A stretch of 64,000 nucleotides of DNA from Tigriopus japonicus (lineage: Eukaryota; Arthropoda; Copepoda; Harpacticoida; Harpacticidae): positions 451,380-515,379 of the forward strand of contig CM021312.1 in NCBI GenBank assembly GCA_010645155.1, written 5' to 3'. A model generated the notes under the pieces. It searched no databases. It was not told the origin of the DNA and was given only the letters and a program-made list of their open reading frames with translations. Position numbers and translations under genes: made by a program. Each line of letters opens with the position of its first letter. The stretch's first letter is position 1. This document shows positions 1 through 10,600 of this stretch, piece after piece.

Positions 1-1108
1 CGATTTTGACGTTAATGGTAGGGCATCTACGAAATCGGTTAGACGTGGTATCGCATTGGCGAACAACAACGTTTGCGGTTTTTTTCTTCGAATTGGCTTT
101 GATACTTCTCCCCCGATTATTCTTTTGGCCACCTGACCGACAGACGATCCCAAAATGATCAGGCCGTTTGCATTTACTGCATTCTTTTCCTTGAGCAGGG
201 CATACACCTGCCCCGCGGAGTTTTGGGCAGCCTTTTAAATCATAACCGCAACTTGAGCATTTCTTTTTGTCATTGCGTGTGCTTGATCGATCCCTGGATT
301 GAGATCTTGACATTCTATTTATTGTCTTTGATTTGGATAAAGCCATCCGGTCATTTTCCGCGGTTTCCTCCGCTCTGCATATATTAACAACGTCCTCAAG
401 GGATGGGAAAGGGCGGAGGGCAAGGAGCTTTTTCTTCGTCTCAGGATCCTTAATTCCCGAGATTATTAACGTGATGAGTGTCCTGTTGTAACAAGAATGG
501 CAATCGTCAATTCCAGCGTCCTGAGCAATTAACTTTAACGCCACGTAGAATGTGTTGAATGGTTCGTCATGGTTTTGGGTTCGAGCCACCAAGGAAACGA
601 GATCTCTAATAACATTTCTCTGATCACGAATATGCCTCCGTATCATACCTATGATTTCATTCACAGAGTTGGTTGAATCCTGGTTGATTCCGAGGATGTG
701 TGTTAAAGTGTTTCTCATTTCCGTAGATAAAAATCCCCTGAACAAGCCTAACAAACGAGGTTGTGGATATTTATCAGCTTCGGTGACGAAAATATAGTCA
801 TTCCACGTCTTGACCCATTCATTGAATCCAGACAAACTAACATCCTCTTCCAATAAAATGGGTGTTCTGGCGTTCGGGTTAGGAGCACGAGGAGAGTTCG
901 ATGTACTAGTAGACAACGTTCCTGTGGGTCGGTGCTCTCCCGCAGATGAGTTATTTTGTCTGAATTCCGACAGAATTTGAATGAGCCGGTCATCGGCTTC
1001 TCTTCGCTCTCGAACGAGTCGTTCTTCGGCTTCAAGTCTCTCCCTCTGACGCTCTCTTTCCAGTGAAAGGAAGAGGGCGTCTCGTTCGTTCTTCATGCTA
1101 ATCATCAT
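1..1108 (-). CDS. Gag-like protein of a Ty3/gypsy retrotransposon (partial)
   Basis: This open frame runs off the left edge of the window without a stop, so only the N-terminal 369 codons are seen. The first Met is at 1108; the frame is open back to 1327 with no earlier ATG. It has an acidic/basic charged stretch (roughly residues 5-45), a Gag capsid-like middle with FNEWVKTWNDYIF and SLEDVVNICRAEETAEND, and a cysteine-rich end. CSKCKRPDHFGIVC is a perfect CX2CX4HX4C zinc knuckle, the nucleic-acid-binding motif of retroelement Gag. Protease and polymerase would lie further left, outside the window. The frame has no internal stop, so the copy may be fairly young. It reads away from the LTR and primer site just upstream. 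Confidence 0.85.
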   Translation of the reverse strand, partial: MMISMKNERDALFLSLERERQRERLEAEERLVRERREADDRLIQILSEFRQNNSSAGEHRPTGTLSTSTSNSPRAPNPNARTPILLEEDVSLSGFNEWVKTWNDYIFVTEADKYPQPRLLGLFRGFLSTEMRNTLTHILGINQDSTNSVNEIIGMIRRHIRDQRNVIRDLVSLVARTQNHDEPFNTFYVALKLIAQDAGIDDCHSCYNRTLITLIISGIKDPETKKKLLALRPFPSLEDVVNICRAEETAENDRMALSKSKTINRMSRSQSRDRSSTRNDKKKCSSCGYDLKGCPKLRGAGVCPAQGKECSKCKRPDHFGIVCRSGGQKNNRGRSIKANSKKKTANVVVRQCDTTSNRFRRCPTINVKI

Positions 1109-1350
1109 GGTTTGAAGCCAATCGGAGGGGGGATCTTGATCCGAAGGGATGGTTGGCCGCGTGACAGATTCCTCGAGGCCAACGAGAACTCGAATAAGGT
1201 CATGTTTGGTCTTGCTCTTGAGGTCATCTTCATCGAGAGGCTTACCCAATGTCTTCCCAAGGTCCAGAATCTGCGTGATGAGATCTTCTTTTTTTTGCCC
1301 TGAGGACAGCGGGCTTAGGAGAGTGGTCTACGGGCATAGTGGGTTGTAAA

Positions 1351-1367
1351 TCGTGCCGATTGCGCCA
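1351..1367 (-). other. Primer-binding site of the gypsy element
   Basis: On the minus strand TGGCGCAATCGGCACGA starts exactly where the LTR ends in TTACA. A TGG start directly after an LTR CA end is the usual tRNA primer site layout, and TGGCGC is typical of arthropod gypsy elements. The tRNA itself was not identified. Confidence 0.65.
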
Positions 1368-1470
1368 TGTAATATTCGAGGTCGAGAAGAGAAAAGTCGT
1401 AGTCGAGGTTAACTTATATCACACCTCCTTATTCCCCGCAACAGCGGACCAACACCGATAGGGTCGTACA
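1368..1470 (-). repeat. Short 5' LTR of the gypsy element
   Basis: This 103-bp segment begins TGTA and ends TACA, the expected inverted LTR ends. It contains a TATA-like GATATAAG on the minus strand and abuts the primer site. Immediately outside it the sequence turns into non-LTR reverse-transcriptase coding sequence on the other strand, so this is where the gypsy element entered an older element. ATGTA next to the outer edge is a candidate target duplication, but the other end lies outside the window. The length is short for an LTR, so the outer boundary could be wrong. Confidence 0.55.
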
Positions 1471-1479
1471 ATGTAGACA

Positions 1480-2741
1480 GGACAATCAATAATATATCAG
1501 ATAGTGGGAGCCAAAAGAAATGCCCATACGAGTGATTTTTTCAAACGATTAAACATTTCAAAAATAGAGGACATAGTCAAAGTTAATCGAATCAAATATA
1601 TGGCTTTATGTACAAAAAGTTGTATTCCAGAAGTGCAGACCTGTTCAATTATCTTATCTAGATAAAAGATAAAGATAAAAGATAATTTATCTTTTATCTT
1701 TATCTAGATACTTTTTTCAGGAAAGTATCTTAAAGTATCTTTATCTAGATACTTTTTTCGGGAAAGTATCTTGAACTATCTTTATCTAGAAAAAGGTGTT
1801 CTCTCAATCTTTTGTGTTAAAGCATCCATTATGCATTGTTTAGTATGCATTATGCACTTTCCCAAAAAGTATCTAGAAAAGATACTTCTAGACACTTTTC
1901 TTGATAATGCATAATGTCAAATTACTTGTGCATTATGTACATTAAAAGTGGATACATTATGCATGTTGAGACTTGAGAGTGGACACATTATGCACATTGA
2001 GTGAAGAATCTGAGGATGCATTCATTATCCACTTTGAGGAAGGGTGCATAATGCATCCACTCTCAGTGTGCATAATGCGTCCACTCTTAAGTCTTAACAT
2101 GTATGATGCATTCACTTTCAATGTGCATAATGCACAAATAATGTGACATTATGCATAATGAAGAAAAGTATCTAGAAGTATCTTATGTAGATACGTTTTG
2201 TGAAAAGTATCTTGAAGTGTCTTATCTAGATAGTTTTTCGGGAAAGTATCTTAAAGTATCTTTATCTAGATACTTTTTTCGGGAAAATATATTAAGTTTT
2301 CTTTATCTAGGTAATTTTTTCAGAAAAGTATCTTTAAGTATATTTATCTACTGTAGATACTTTTTCAGGAAAGTATCTTAAACTATCTTTATCTAGATAC
2401 TTTGCGGAAAATACTACCTTATCTAGATACTTTTTCAAAGTATATTGAACAGGTCTGCAGAAGTGGTAAATCTTTACACACATAAGATCATGAGAGGAGG
2501 AGCTTTGTACTTTAATTTGCCGTTTCACCGGTTGAGTTGGCACCAAAACTTGCCACACTTCAGTTTTCCCAAGGCTTGGAATGAAGTCAATAAAAATAAA
2601 GAACTCGATTTGGCAAACATGGACTCGGTACCAAGATGGATTGCGCGTTTTTCGAAGTCAATCACTTGCTCATATTACACATCATGTACCACTAGCCTTT
2701 GTTTCCCTTGCACAAATTTGCGTGATCCAAACTCATCTTGA
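1480..2741 (+). pseudogene. C-terminal end of a non-LTR reverse transcriptase, split by a hAT element
   Basis: Two collinear plus-strand pieces, about 1480-1635 and 2466-2741, encode the tail of a reverse transcriptase of the kind also found at 53.3-54.6 kb in this window. The first piece ends in the words for IPEV and the second continues with NLYTHK. Both align with the other element's C-terminus, including the shared SFPKAWN/QFPKAWN and CSY...CFPC motifs. Removing the hAT element and one copy of its 8-bp duplication keeps the reading frame, so the coding sequence was still open when the hAT element arrived. The left part is cut off by the gypsy LTR. The catalytic domain is absent here. Confidence 0.75.
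1636..2457. mobile_element. Non-autonomous hAT transposon with internal TATCTAGATA repeats
   Basis: The terminal inverted repeats are CAGACCTGTTCAAT and its complement, and the element is flanked by perfect 8-bp target duplications CAGAAGTG (1628-1635 and 2458-2465). The CAG terminus and 8-bp duplication are diagnostic of hAT. No transposase is encoded. The interior has two blocks of palindromic tandem repeats (units such as TATCTAGATAC and GGGAAAGTATCTTAAAG, near 1650-1790 and 2165-2440) around a core of repeated ATGCATTATGCAC-like words. Confidence 0.92.
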
Positions 2742-2873
2742 AACCAAAGTAGATGAAGGCTTCATCCGGTCGGGCGGGTTCCAATACAATCGACCATTCT
2801 TCCTCGTCCTAAACCAAAGGCACCCTATAAAGGATCATTCATGCCAGTTAAAAAAATCCTCTTGAAAACAAGC

Positions 2874-5799
2874 CACGGTGTGAAAATGTCATTGAGACAA
2901 GAATGAAAGATGCTCTCAAAGAGAATCAACCATCAATTTGGCTACCTGGCCTCTCAAGGGCTTCATATTTGCCACTTTTTTATTAGGTACTCGATGAAAT
3001 ACGAAAAATATTCATATTTTAATGAAACCGGCTCTTTTTGAACATTCCTGCCCTAAACCGTCATTTTGAATATCATCTTTTTTCAACATGATCTTGAGTG
3101 TGACTAACCTTTTCGACGAATGGTTCATTCGTTCATATTACGACTCTCTCTAAATTGATATGGAGCACTTCAGACATTACTCAAGTACGAAAAATCTCAT
3201 CAGAGGATGACTTCCAATTATTGAGATTTTAAAATGTACCCATCAAGAAGTAGAATTGTTGCCAACAAGGCCACAGTCGTTTGTGGAAGCCACCCTGCAT
3301 TTGTTGACATTCTTCAAGTCGTTGAAAGAAATGAGAACCCTCTCGTGGCACTCGGTTTAAGAATAATAAGTGCCATTTGTTTGTGGTTTGCTGAGTAGTA
3401 AGACTCAGAAAATTCCCGTTATGGAGCTACAGCTCCAATGCAAAATTGTGGTTGTTCGCAGTTAAAAAGGGACAAATCAAAATGGTGTGTTCTTTTTCGA
3501 AAACCCACACGTATCGGCCATGAAATTGAATCCAAAGTGAGCCGGGTTGGCTGTGCCAAAGCTTTTGCAAATGGATCACCAGGAAATGAACTGTCTTTCC
3601 CTTCTGAATCAATCAAACTTTTATCAAAACTCTTGTATAATCCAAATCATTGGAAGAAATGGTGCAAACAAGCACAAACAGATCAGTTTCTCTTGCATGT
3701 GGAGAACAAAAAAGAGTCAATTGCGAGGGATCAAACTAATCTTTGACAGAGATGCAAAAGAAAGCCAACCCCTTACCAATTCTAGCTTAGAAAGGAACCC
3801 AGTCAAAACGGTAGGTTGCGTGAGTAATTTCGTAACTCATACGAATTTCATATTTGAGTAAGCTATTTGGACCTTGATCCCAGCGCATTTTCGTCTTGGA
3901 AAAGGCAGACAAACCAATTTTCTCCCAACAGATCAAAACGGGTTTTTCCATTGAGCTCACCCATTACCCACTTTGCGCATCTTATGAATATCTCACCTTT
4001 TCTCGGATTATCCTAAACTCAAAGACATGTTCAACCACTAAAGGTAACTTGAAGATCGAACTACCAATTCTAGATGATATTCTAGAAGATGATGTTACGC
4101 TGAGGTCTAACAACCCTATACCAACCCGGATTACTTCCTAAGTTTGCTCTATTCCGTGGATAGCTAATAAATTTGTATGTTCCTCAAGTCTTCCAGAAGA
4201 AAAACTCGCCATATGCATGCATATTGACCCGCGAGAAAGCTAGTTCTTGTTACAGAGGACAAACTTGGTTAGAAATCTGGATTATCATTGGTGGTGTGAC
4301 CCTAGCTTGAACTTGTAGTTTGGTCTTCAAGTTTCTTTCATTGATTGATCGTGTCTTTGAGTTCAAGGTAATCCGAGGACACGGGAGACATTCCATCGTG
4401 CAAACTGGGTTACGTTTGAGCTCGATGAAATTGCCCATTTAGACCCAGCAGGGAAATCAAGTTCTCATTGGTGGTTTGACGGTCGTCACCATCAGAGATG
4501 GTTTCACATGTACTCATGGGCGAGTTTTGGCACCGTACCAGTTCCTCCATGGCCCGATATGGCTCACATATATCATTTATATCACATATCATATTTCTCA
4601 CTTCATTCAATGCCTTCTCCTCTCAGATTGACGCAAGGTTACGAAATTACTCACGCAACCTACCGTTTTGACTGGATTCCTTTCTAAGCTAGACCTTACC
4701 AATCCAAGACGATACAGAATCAAATGAAAATTATTGAGTTGGACCAGATCGAGACCCACAGCTGTGGAACAATACCAAAGGATTTTTGGATTACAGAAAA
4801 CAGCAGGGGATGGTATCCCATGAGTTTGTGCTACAAATCAACGAGGCGTCAGAACATTTCAAAGATAATGCAACTGGAATATCATATAAACAATCTCAAC
4901 GTCCATGAAACCAATTCACCCAAAAGGAGAATAATGCATACTATATGGCTCTTAGTATGCCGTCAGAAAGAGTTGGATGGAAAAGCTGCATTGTGCTCAA
5001 AAATATAGTTTTTTTAAACCTCCCTAAAATTTATAAAAAACGTCTTATTCCTTTGAGTGATCAATTGTTACACAGAATAAAAACTCATGAAGAGGGTCAA
5101 GGCATAAAAATAGAATATCATCATTTCATTTAATATTGAGGCGAACATCATTTGCCTCAAGAACAGACGAATCGTGATTTCTTTGTGAAAAACTCTCACT
5201 CGAGACATGGAGAATTTGATTTGGCCCAGGACCTTGTTGGCAAAAATCTACGTATGGTAGTCTTGATAAACATTGAGAAGACCCAAAAACCAAATCTTAT
5301 CCTCCGCGTAAATAACGGACTAACTCTGGCTTAAACATGCCAAATACCTGACACAATGTTGACCAACTAAAAACATTAAAATTATGCACATCAGAATTGT
5401 TTCATCGAAGTCTTTTGTGATGATGTCTAAAACTACCTAGATTATTAAGAAATATCAACGAAAACTTCAAAGATATTGTTATAACGTTTTGGAAAAGCTG
5501 ATAATATCAATTCAGATGCATAACAGAACCCACAGACAGATACAATTTTGTCTTTTATTGCACTTTTTGGTCACACTTTCTTTTGCCTCGGGAAAAATAT
5601 CCTTTGAACTCATTTTTTAGGGCGGGAATGTTCAAAAATACCCAATTCTATTAAAATGTAAATATTTTTCGTATTTCATCGAGTACCCAATGAAGAAGTG
5701 GCAGAAATGAAACCCTTGAGAGCCCAGGTAGCCAAATTGTTGGTTGATTCTCTTTGAGAGCATCTTTCATTCCTCTCTCAATGGCATTTTCACACCGTG
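2874..5799. mobile_element. 2.9-kb element with about 185-bp terminal inverted repeats
   Basis: Sequence 2874-3060 reappears inverted at 5614-5799 with roughly 85 percent identity by eye. The ends are CACGGTGTGAAAATG at the left and its complement at the right. AAGC occurs directly outside both ends (2870-2873 and 5800-5803), a possible 4-bp target duplication. CAC...GTG ends and a 4-bp duplication would fit Chapaev/CACTA-like elements, but no transposase is recognisable, so the class is inference. Short open frames at 3438-3746 and 4724-5008 flank the inserted foldback element and could be remnants of one broken gene. Confidence 0.7.
3781..4693. mobile_element. 913-bp foldback-type element with a 10-bp target duplication
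   Basis: The ends are TCTAGCTTAGAAAGGAA and its complement; the first 60-70 bp of each arm match closely, including TACGAAATTACTCACGCAAC. Weaker inverted similarity continues inward (about 3950-4060 against 4310-4410), so most of the element could fold on itself. A perfect 10-bp direct repeat CCTTACCAAT flanks it (3771-3780 and 4694-4703). Long arms with a 9-11-bp duplication are typical of Mutator-like or foldback elements. It is nested inside the 2874-5799 element. No coding capacity is seen. Confidence 0.85.
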
Positions 5800-5894
5800 A
5801 AGCCTTATGGCTTAAGGGGATTGCTTGGGTCTCACATTAACACATAATTATCATTTTTTCTTTAACTGAGTGAGTCCAAGAAAATACAAAATAA

Positions 5895-6640
5895 AAATAC
5901 ATCAACCAAAGGTGCATTTGACTTTTACTCGTCATTTTGCATTTGTTGTTTGTTAAATGCTCCATTTTGCATTGACGTCCACCAATTTAATATTTTTTTG
6001 ATCCTAAACAGTATTTTTATGGATCATAACAAAGAAAAGATAAAAAACTTTTTTTTTCAAAAAAGTGATGTCCCATTATAAACTTCTTATTACACGGAAA
6101 GCTTGATCAACCAAAGGTGCATTTGACTTTTCCTCCTTTGTTTTGCATTTGTTGTCAGTTTAATGTTCCATTTTGCATTAATATCCACCCATTTTACATT
6201 TTTTGATTCTAAACAGTATTCCTATGGGTCATAAAAAAGAAAAGATACATAGGTAATAGATTTTTTCAAAAAACATGATGTCCCATTATAAACTTCTTAT
6301 TACTCGGGAAGCTTGATCAACCAAAGGTACATTTGACCTTTTTCTCCTTGTTTTGTATTTGCTGTGTTAAATTTTCCATTTTGCATTATCGTCCACCAAT
6401 TCCAAGTTTTTTATTTTAGTAGTATTCTCATGGGTCAAAATACAGAAAACATACAAACTAGACTTTTTCAAAACATTGATGTCCGATATTAAACTTTTTA
6501 TTACTAATATTTTTTTATTAATTGTTGCCAATTAATATTCCATTTTGCATTAACGTCCGCGAATTCAAGATTTTTCGATCCTAAACAGCTGTCTTATGAG
6601 TAAGAGCAAACTAAATATTCAAGAGATTTTAACATAGTTT
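5895..6640. repeat. Tandem repeat, about 205-bp unit, about 3.5 copies
   Basis: The phrase ATCAACCAAAGGTGCATTTG recurs near 5900, 6105 and (one base changed) 6312, each followed by CATTTTGCATT, a GATCCTAAACAGTAT-like word and CCCATTATAAACTTCTTATTAC. A degraded fourth copy starts near 6510. Copies diverge towards the right. It lies next to the 2.9-kb inverted-repeat element. Confidence 0.85.
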
Positions 6641-6797
6641 TTACAAAAGGCCAGTTATTTTAAGACCCTGGGGCGGGATGCGAGCCATTCAAACTTACAA
6701 ATATTGCTTTACTATTTTTCGAATTTTATACCAACGGTCTTGCGTATTCTGCGACCAGATATCGTAAATAGGGGCCTAATCATGATACTCTATAGTA

Positions 6798-7081
6798 CAG
6801 GGGTAGGCAACTGGTTGGTCGCGGCCCAAATGTGGACCTAAGGGTGGACTTTGGTGGGTCCAGGAGCTATGTAGAAAGTCCAAAATGGTGGGCCCGAGAG
6901 CTATCTTCAGTACTGTCCCCGTGGGTGAAAAGCTTTTTGATTGCTAATACAAGGATTTCTTAGAAGTTCCGTGGTCTATGGCTAATATGTGGGCCTCTGG
7001 CCGACCAATGCCTGTTTGTGGCCCAAAGCAACACGAATCAAAATTTGTGGGTCTAGATCCAAAAGTGGTTGGCGACTTCTG
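6798..7081. mobile_element. hAT MITE (CAGGGGTAGGCAAC family), copy 1
   Basis: Starts CAGGGGTAGGCAACTGG and ends GTTGGCGACTTCTG. The flanking 8-mers CTATAGTA and CTATATTA match at 7 of 8 bases. The interior is rich in GTGGGCC/GTGGACC words and is homologous to the better-preserved copy at 29715-29964. Confidence 0.8.
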
Positions 7082-7256
7082 CTATATTACTCGCTTGTCC
7101 CCTCTATTGACCCAATCTAAAGAAGCATCCGCAACACCATCCATTTGGAAATCTCCAAAGCTTGTGCTTAAATTCTTCATGGATTAATACAATTCAAATA
7201 AATTCACCGGAGAAGCGGTCAAGTTTTCAAAACAAAAGTATTATGAATTGGAAAAA

Positions 7257-7303
7257 CTAGAGCACTATAATAACATTGTTATAATGTTATTATAGTACTC
7301 TAG
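7257..7303. repeat. 47-bp near-perfect palindrome
   Basis: CTAGAGCACTATAATAACAT and its complement (one mismatch) are separated by only a few bases. It may be the remains of a tiny MITE or a cruciform-forming site. It lies about 340 bp upstream of the WASHC5 start. No function is evident. Confidence 0.7.
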
Positions 7304-7641
7304 GAAAAACGACATCTCGGACCTAAAAAACGTCGTGTTGTATATTTTGTTTCCTCATCCTGGCAAATTTTCGTTCAACTGTTCCGTCCATATGATTGGC
7401 TGCGGCTTTGTTTACATTTTCACTGCTCCTCCAATCAAATCTCACAACAAACTCCTACAAAGTTCACAACTTGCACGTTCATTTGTCTGTTCATATAAAT
7501 CATGTGATTACAAACTCGATTCATCTGCGTGTGGGAGGCAGCCCATTTATCTTGTGACCGCAACAAATTGAAGTTGTTTTCATGTGATTATTTCAGAAAT
7601 TTAGGACTCACAGACGCTGTGAGATCAAGGCGATTGCCGTG

Positions 7642-10600
7642 ATGGATTTCTTGGCGGAGAACAATGCTTGCGGGCGAACTTTATTGCGGTTGGTGAGTCG
7701 CGCCCACTCAACCATTGCTGAACTACTCAGACTAAAGGAAGCCGCGCCGGCTCTCTACCGGTAAAAATGACATGCATTACCATGAATTTTAATTAAATGT
7801 GCATTAATTAATGAATGTGTCCCAAAGAAATCCGAGTAAACCCGAGCAAGCGAAGTACGGCGAGTTGATCGCGTGGGATTTCCAATATTTCAAGTCCTCC
7901 GAGGCCTTGGAACATCGGATTAGTCAGAATGAGTCCCTTCAGTTGTTGGACACGGATTTGAAAGAGACATACGCGGATCTCTTGGCCCGATTCTATCGAC
8001 TCTTCCAGAGTATCCAACGCTACACCGTGGATCTCAAACAGTTTCTCGAGGACCTCGAGGATGGGAGCTTCATTCAACAGAGTCTTGAGACCGTTTTCCA
8101 AGATCCGGATGGGAAACAATTGCTCGTGAGTGTCGGATAATAAGTTGTAAATGAACCCTGTTGGGTCGAATAAAATGGGATATGGTTTTAGTGCGAGGCG
8201 TTGTACGTCTTGGGTGCCATGTTGCTTTTGGTGGATCAGCATTTAGAGGGCGGTTTCCGGGAGCGGATTTTGGTTGCGCATTATCGTTATGCCGGTCAAG
8301 ATCAAGGCCAAGTGAGCCATGTGGATGAGATCTGCCAACTTCTCCGTTCTACGGGATATTCCGCTCACGGGAAAAGACCTGCCAACTATCCGGAGACCTT
8401 CTTCAGGTAGAACATGACAAATCTTAAAGCCAGAGACCAGATTTAGATTTATTTACAAAAGATATTGGCATTTTTTTGTCTAGGGTTGCATTGTTTTTTA
8501 AGAAAAATCAATTTTTTAAAAAAGTTTAACTGACTGGCTTGATTTTTTATGATTCGGAAATGTGTCACTAATATTTTTACCGTAATATTTTCTTTCATTT
8601 AAAATCCTTTCAATAACTGTTTGAAAGTATTCTTATTCTTTGAATGAAGAAATTAGTTTGAGCATAATCCTCTTTTCTTGAATGGTCTCTAGAGTTTCAT
8701 AGACTTCAGAATTCCTAAAACCAAAAGCAAAAACTCCACAAGAGCACAATCAAGCATAACGTAAATTTGCAATGCTAACTTTAGTCGTTGAAAACTTTGA
8801 CAAATAACACTCCTTTGAAAAAAAAATTAAATTTGATAATGTTAAGAATTCTAACAAGACCCCTCTAATCCTGGCTTGAAAATGAATTTTGTGAACATAA
8901 GAAACAAAAAAGATCGATTTCATATCCCATCTGTAGTACATACAAATCTAAACTGCAGAAAATCAAATTTCAGTCGGGTAGTCTTGCCCAGCCAATTTGT
9001 GCAAATGGTCTTGGGACGTCTTCGGTCGGATGATCTTTATCATCAATTCCATGCCTATCCTCTGCCTGAACATCGATGGGCGGCTTTAGCGGAACAAGGG
9101 GCCATGCTTTATGTGTGTCTCTACTTTGAAGGAGCCGGAACTGCGTCTGGTCTGAAGAATGAGGCTGCGGCTATGCGAGAGATCGTGGACAAGTTCTTTG
9201 CTGATAATTGGGTTATCACGTACTATATGGGTCATGAAGTGAATTTGGTTGAGGCTTGGGAACCTTACAAGGCTGCCAAGGCCGCATTGGTCAACACACT
9301 TCAACCGACTAAAGTCAAGGAAATGAGCTTGAAGAGTGCGGTTCAAATTCAGGTAATGGGATCGATGAGGATTTCAGGAAGAAATGGATCTCGTCTTGAA
9401 GGTGTGAATTGTTGCAGAAAGTGATGGGGGTTTTGAGGGGCTATCTGAAGGAAGGATGTCTTACCGATGAGAATATCTTGGAGCAAATCCCCAAGATTCT
9501 AAACCTGATCCGCGAGAGTAATGTGACCTTGAAATGGCGGATGCTTCACACATTGGAACTATCGCAAAGTAAGTTGACTTTGTTGGTTATCTAGTACGCA
9601 TCACTTTCTAATAAAAATATGCTTTCAGATGAGCAACAGATCAAGAAATGCCGTCAGCTCCGAGATCAAGTGATATCCGAATCCAAACACGAACCTTTTC
9701 AAGTTTTCCAATTGCTCTTGTATGTGGCTGAATTTGAGCAAAAGTTCAAGGACATATACAAAAAGATCTGGAACAGTCGAGAGACCATCTGGAACACGCT
9801 CAAGGGTGAATGTCTCGAAACGATCTCGGATTTAGCCGTGATTTACGGTGGAGATCAAACATCTACTGTGAGTCGACGAATGATCCAAAAGAACGAGAAA
9901 TTGCAGAAATGGTTTCTAGAACAACAAGCTCAAGTCCAAAGTCTAGATTTAGATCAACCTCTGACTTCAGGTACCATTTAACTTTTTTGATCCCATGCAC
10001 ATTTTATCTTTTATAAATCTTCAATGTCCAATATTAGGTCGATTGGCCGTTCAGTTAGCAGAGGCTATAAATGAGGCTATGGAGTTGGAGCAATTAGCTT
10101 CGAGCTTGCAAGTGAAACAGAGCCTAATGGAAATCAAAACTCGTTTGCACCGTCTTATTCGAATTGCCGGTATTAAAGAGGACGTCATGATTGTTACCCA
10201 AATTGTGGGTGATATCAGTTATGGGTGGCGCATCGTAGAACAATTTACTCCTTTCATGCAACGGGGAGTCAAAAAAGATCCCAGTCTAGTGAAACGACTT
10301 CGGGCAACTTTTTTGAAAGTAAGTTTATCCTCAAGATTTGCTGATCAACTACAATAGGAAAACTAATTATTGTTATCCCTTAGCTGGCCTCGGCATTGGA
10401 AGGTCCGGTTCTTCGAATAAGTCAGGCTAAAAGTGGAGATTTACTTTCCGTGTCTCAATATTACTCGTCAGAGTTGGTTTCCTACGTTCGCAAAGTACTG
10501 CAAATCATCCCGGAATCCATGTTCCATCTTTTAGATCAGATCATTCACCTACAAACACATGAGATCAAAGAGGTACCCACAAGACTAGACAAGGACAAGA

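Noticed and set aside
5895..6640. CRISPR-like array
   Set aside because: Units are about 205 bp, diverged along their whole length and without unique spacers; an ordinary eukaryotic tandem repeat.
7808..8242. 144-codon minus-strand frame
   Set aside because: Antisense to WASHC5 exons 2 and 3.
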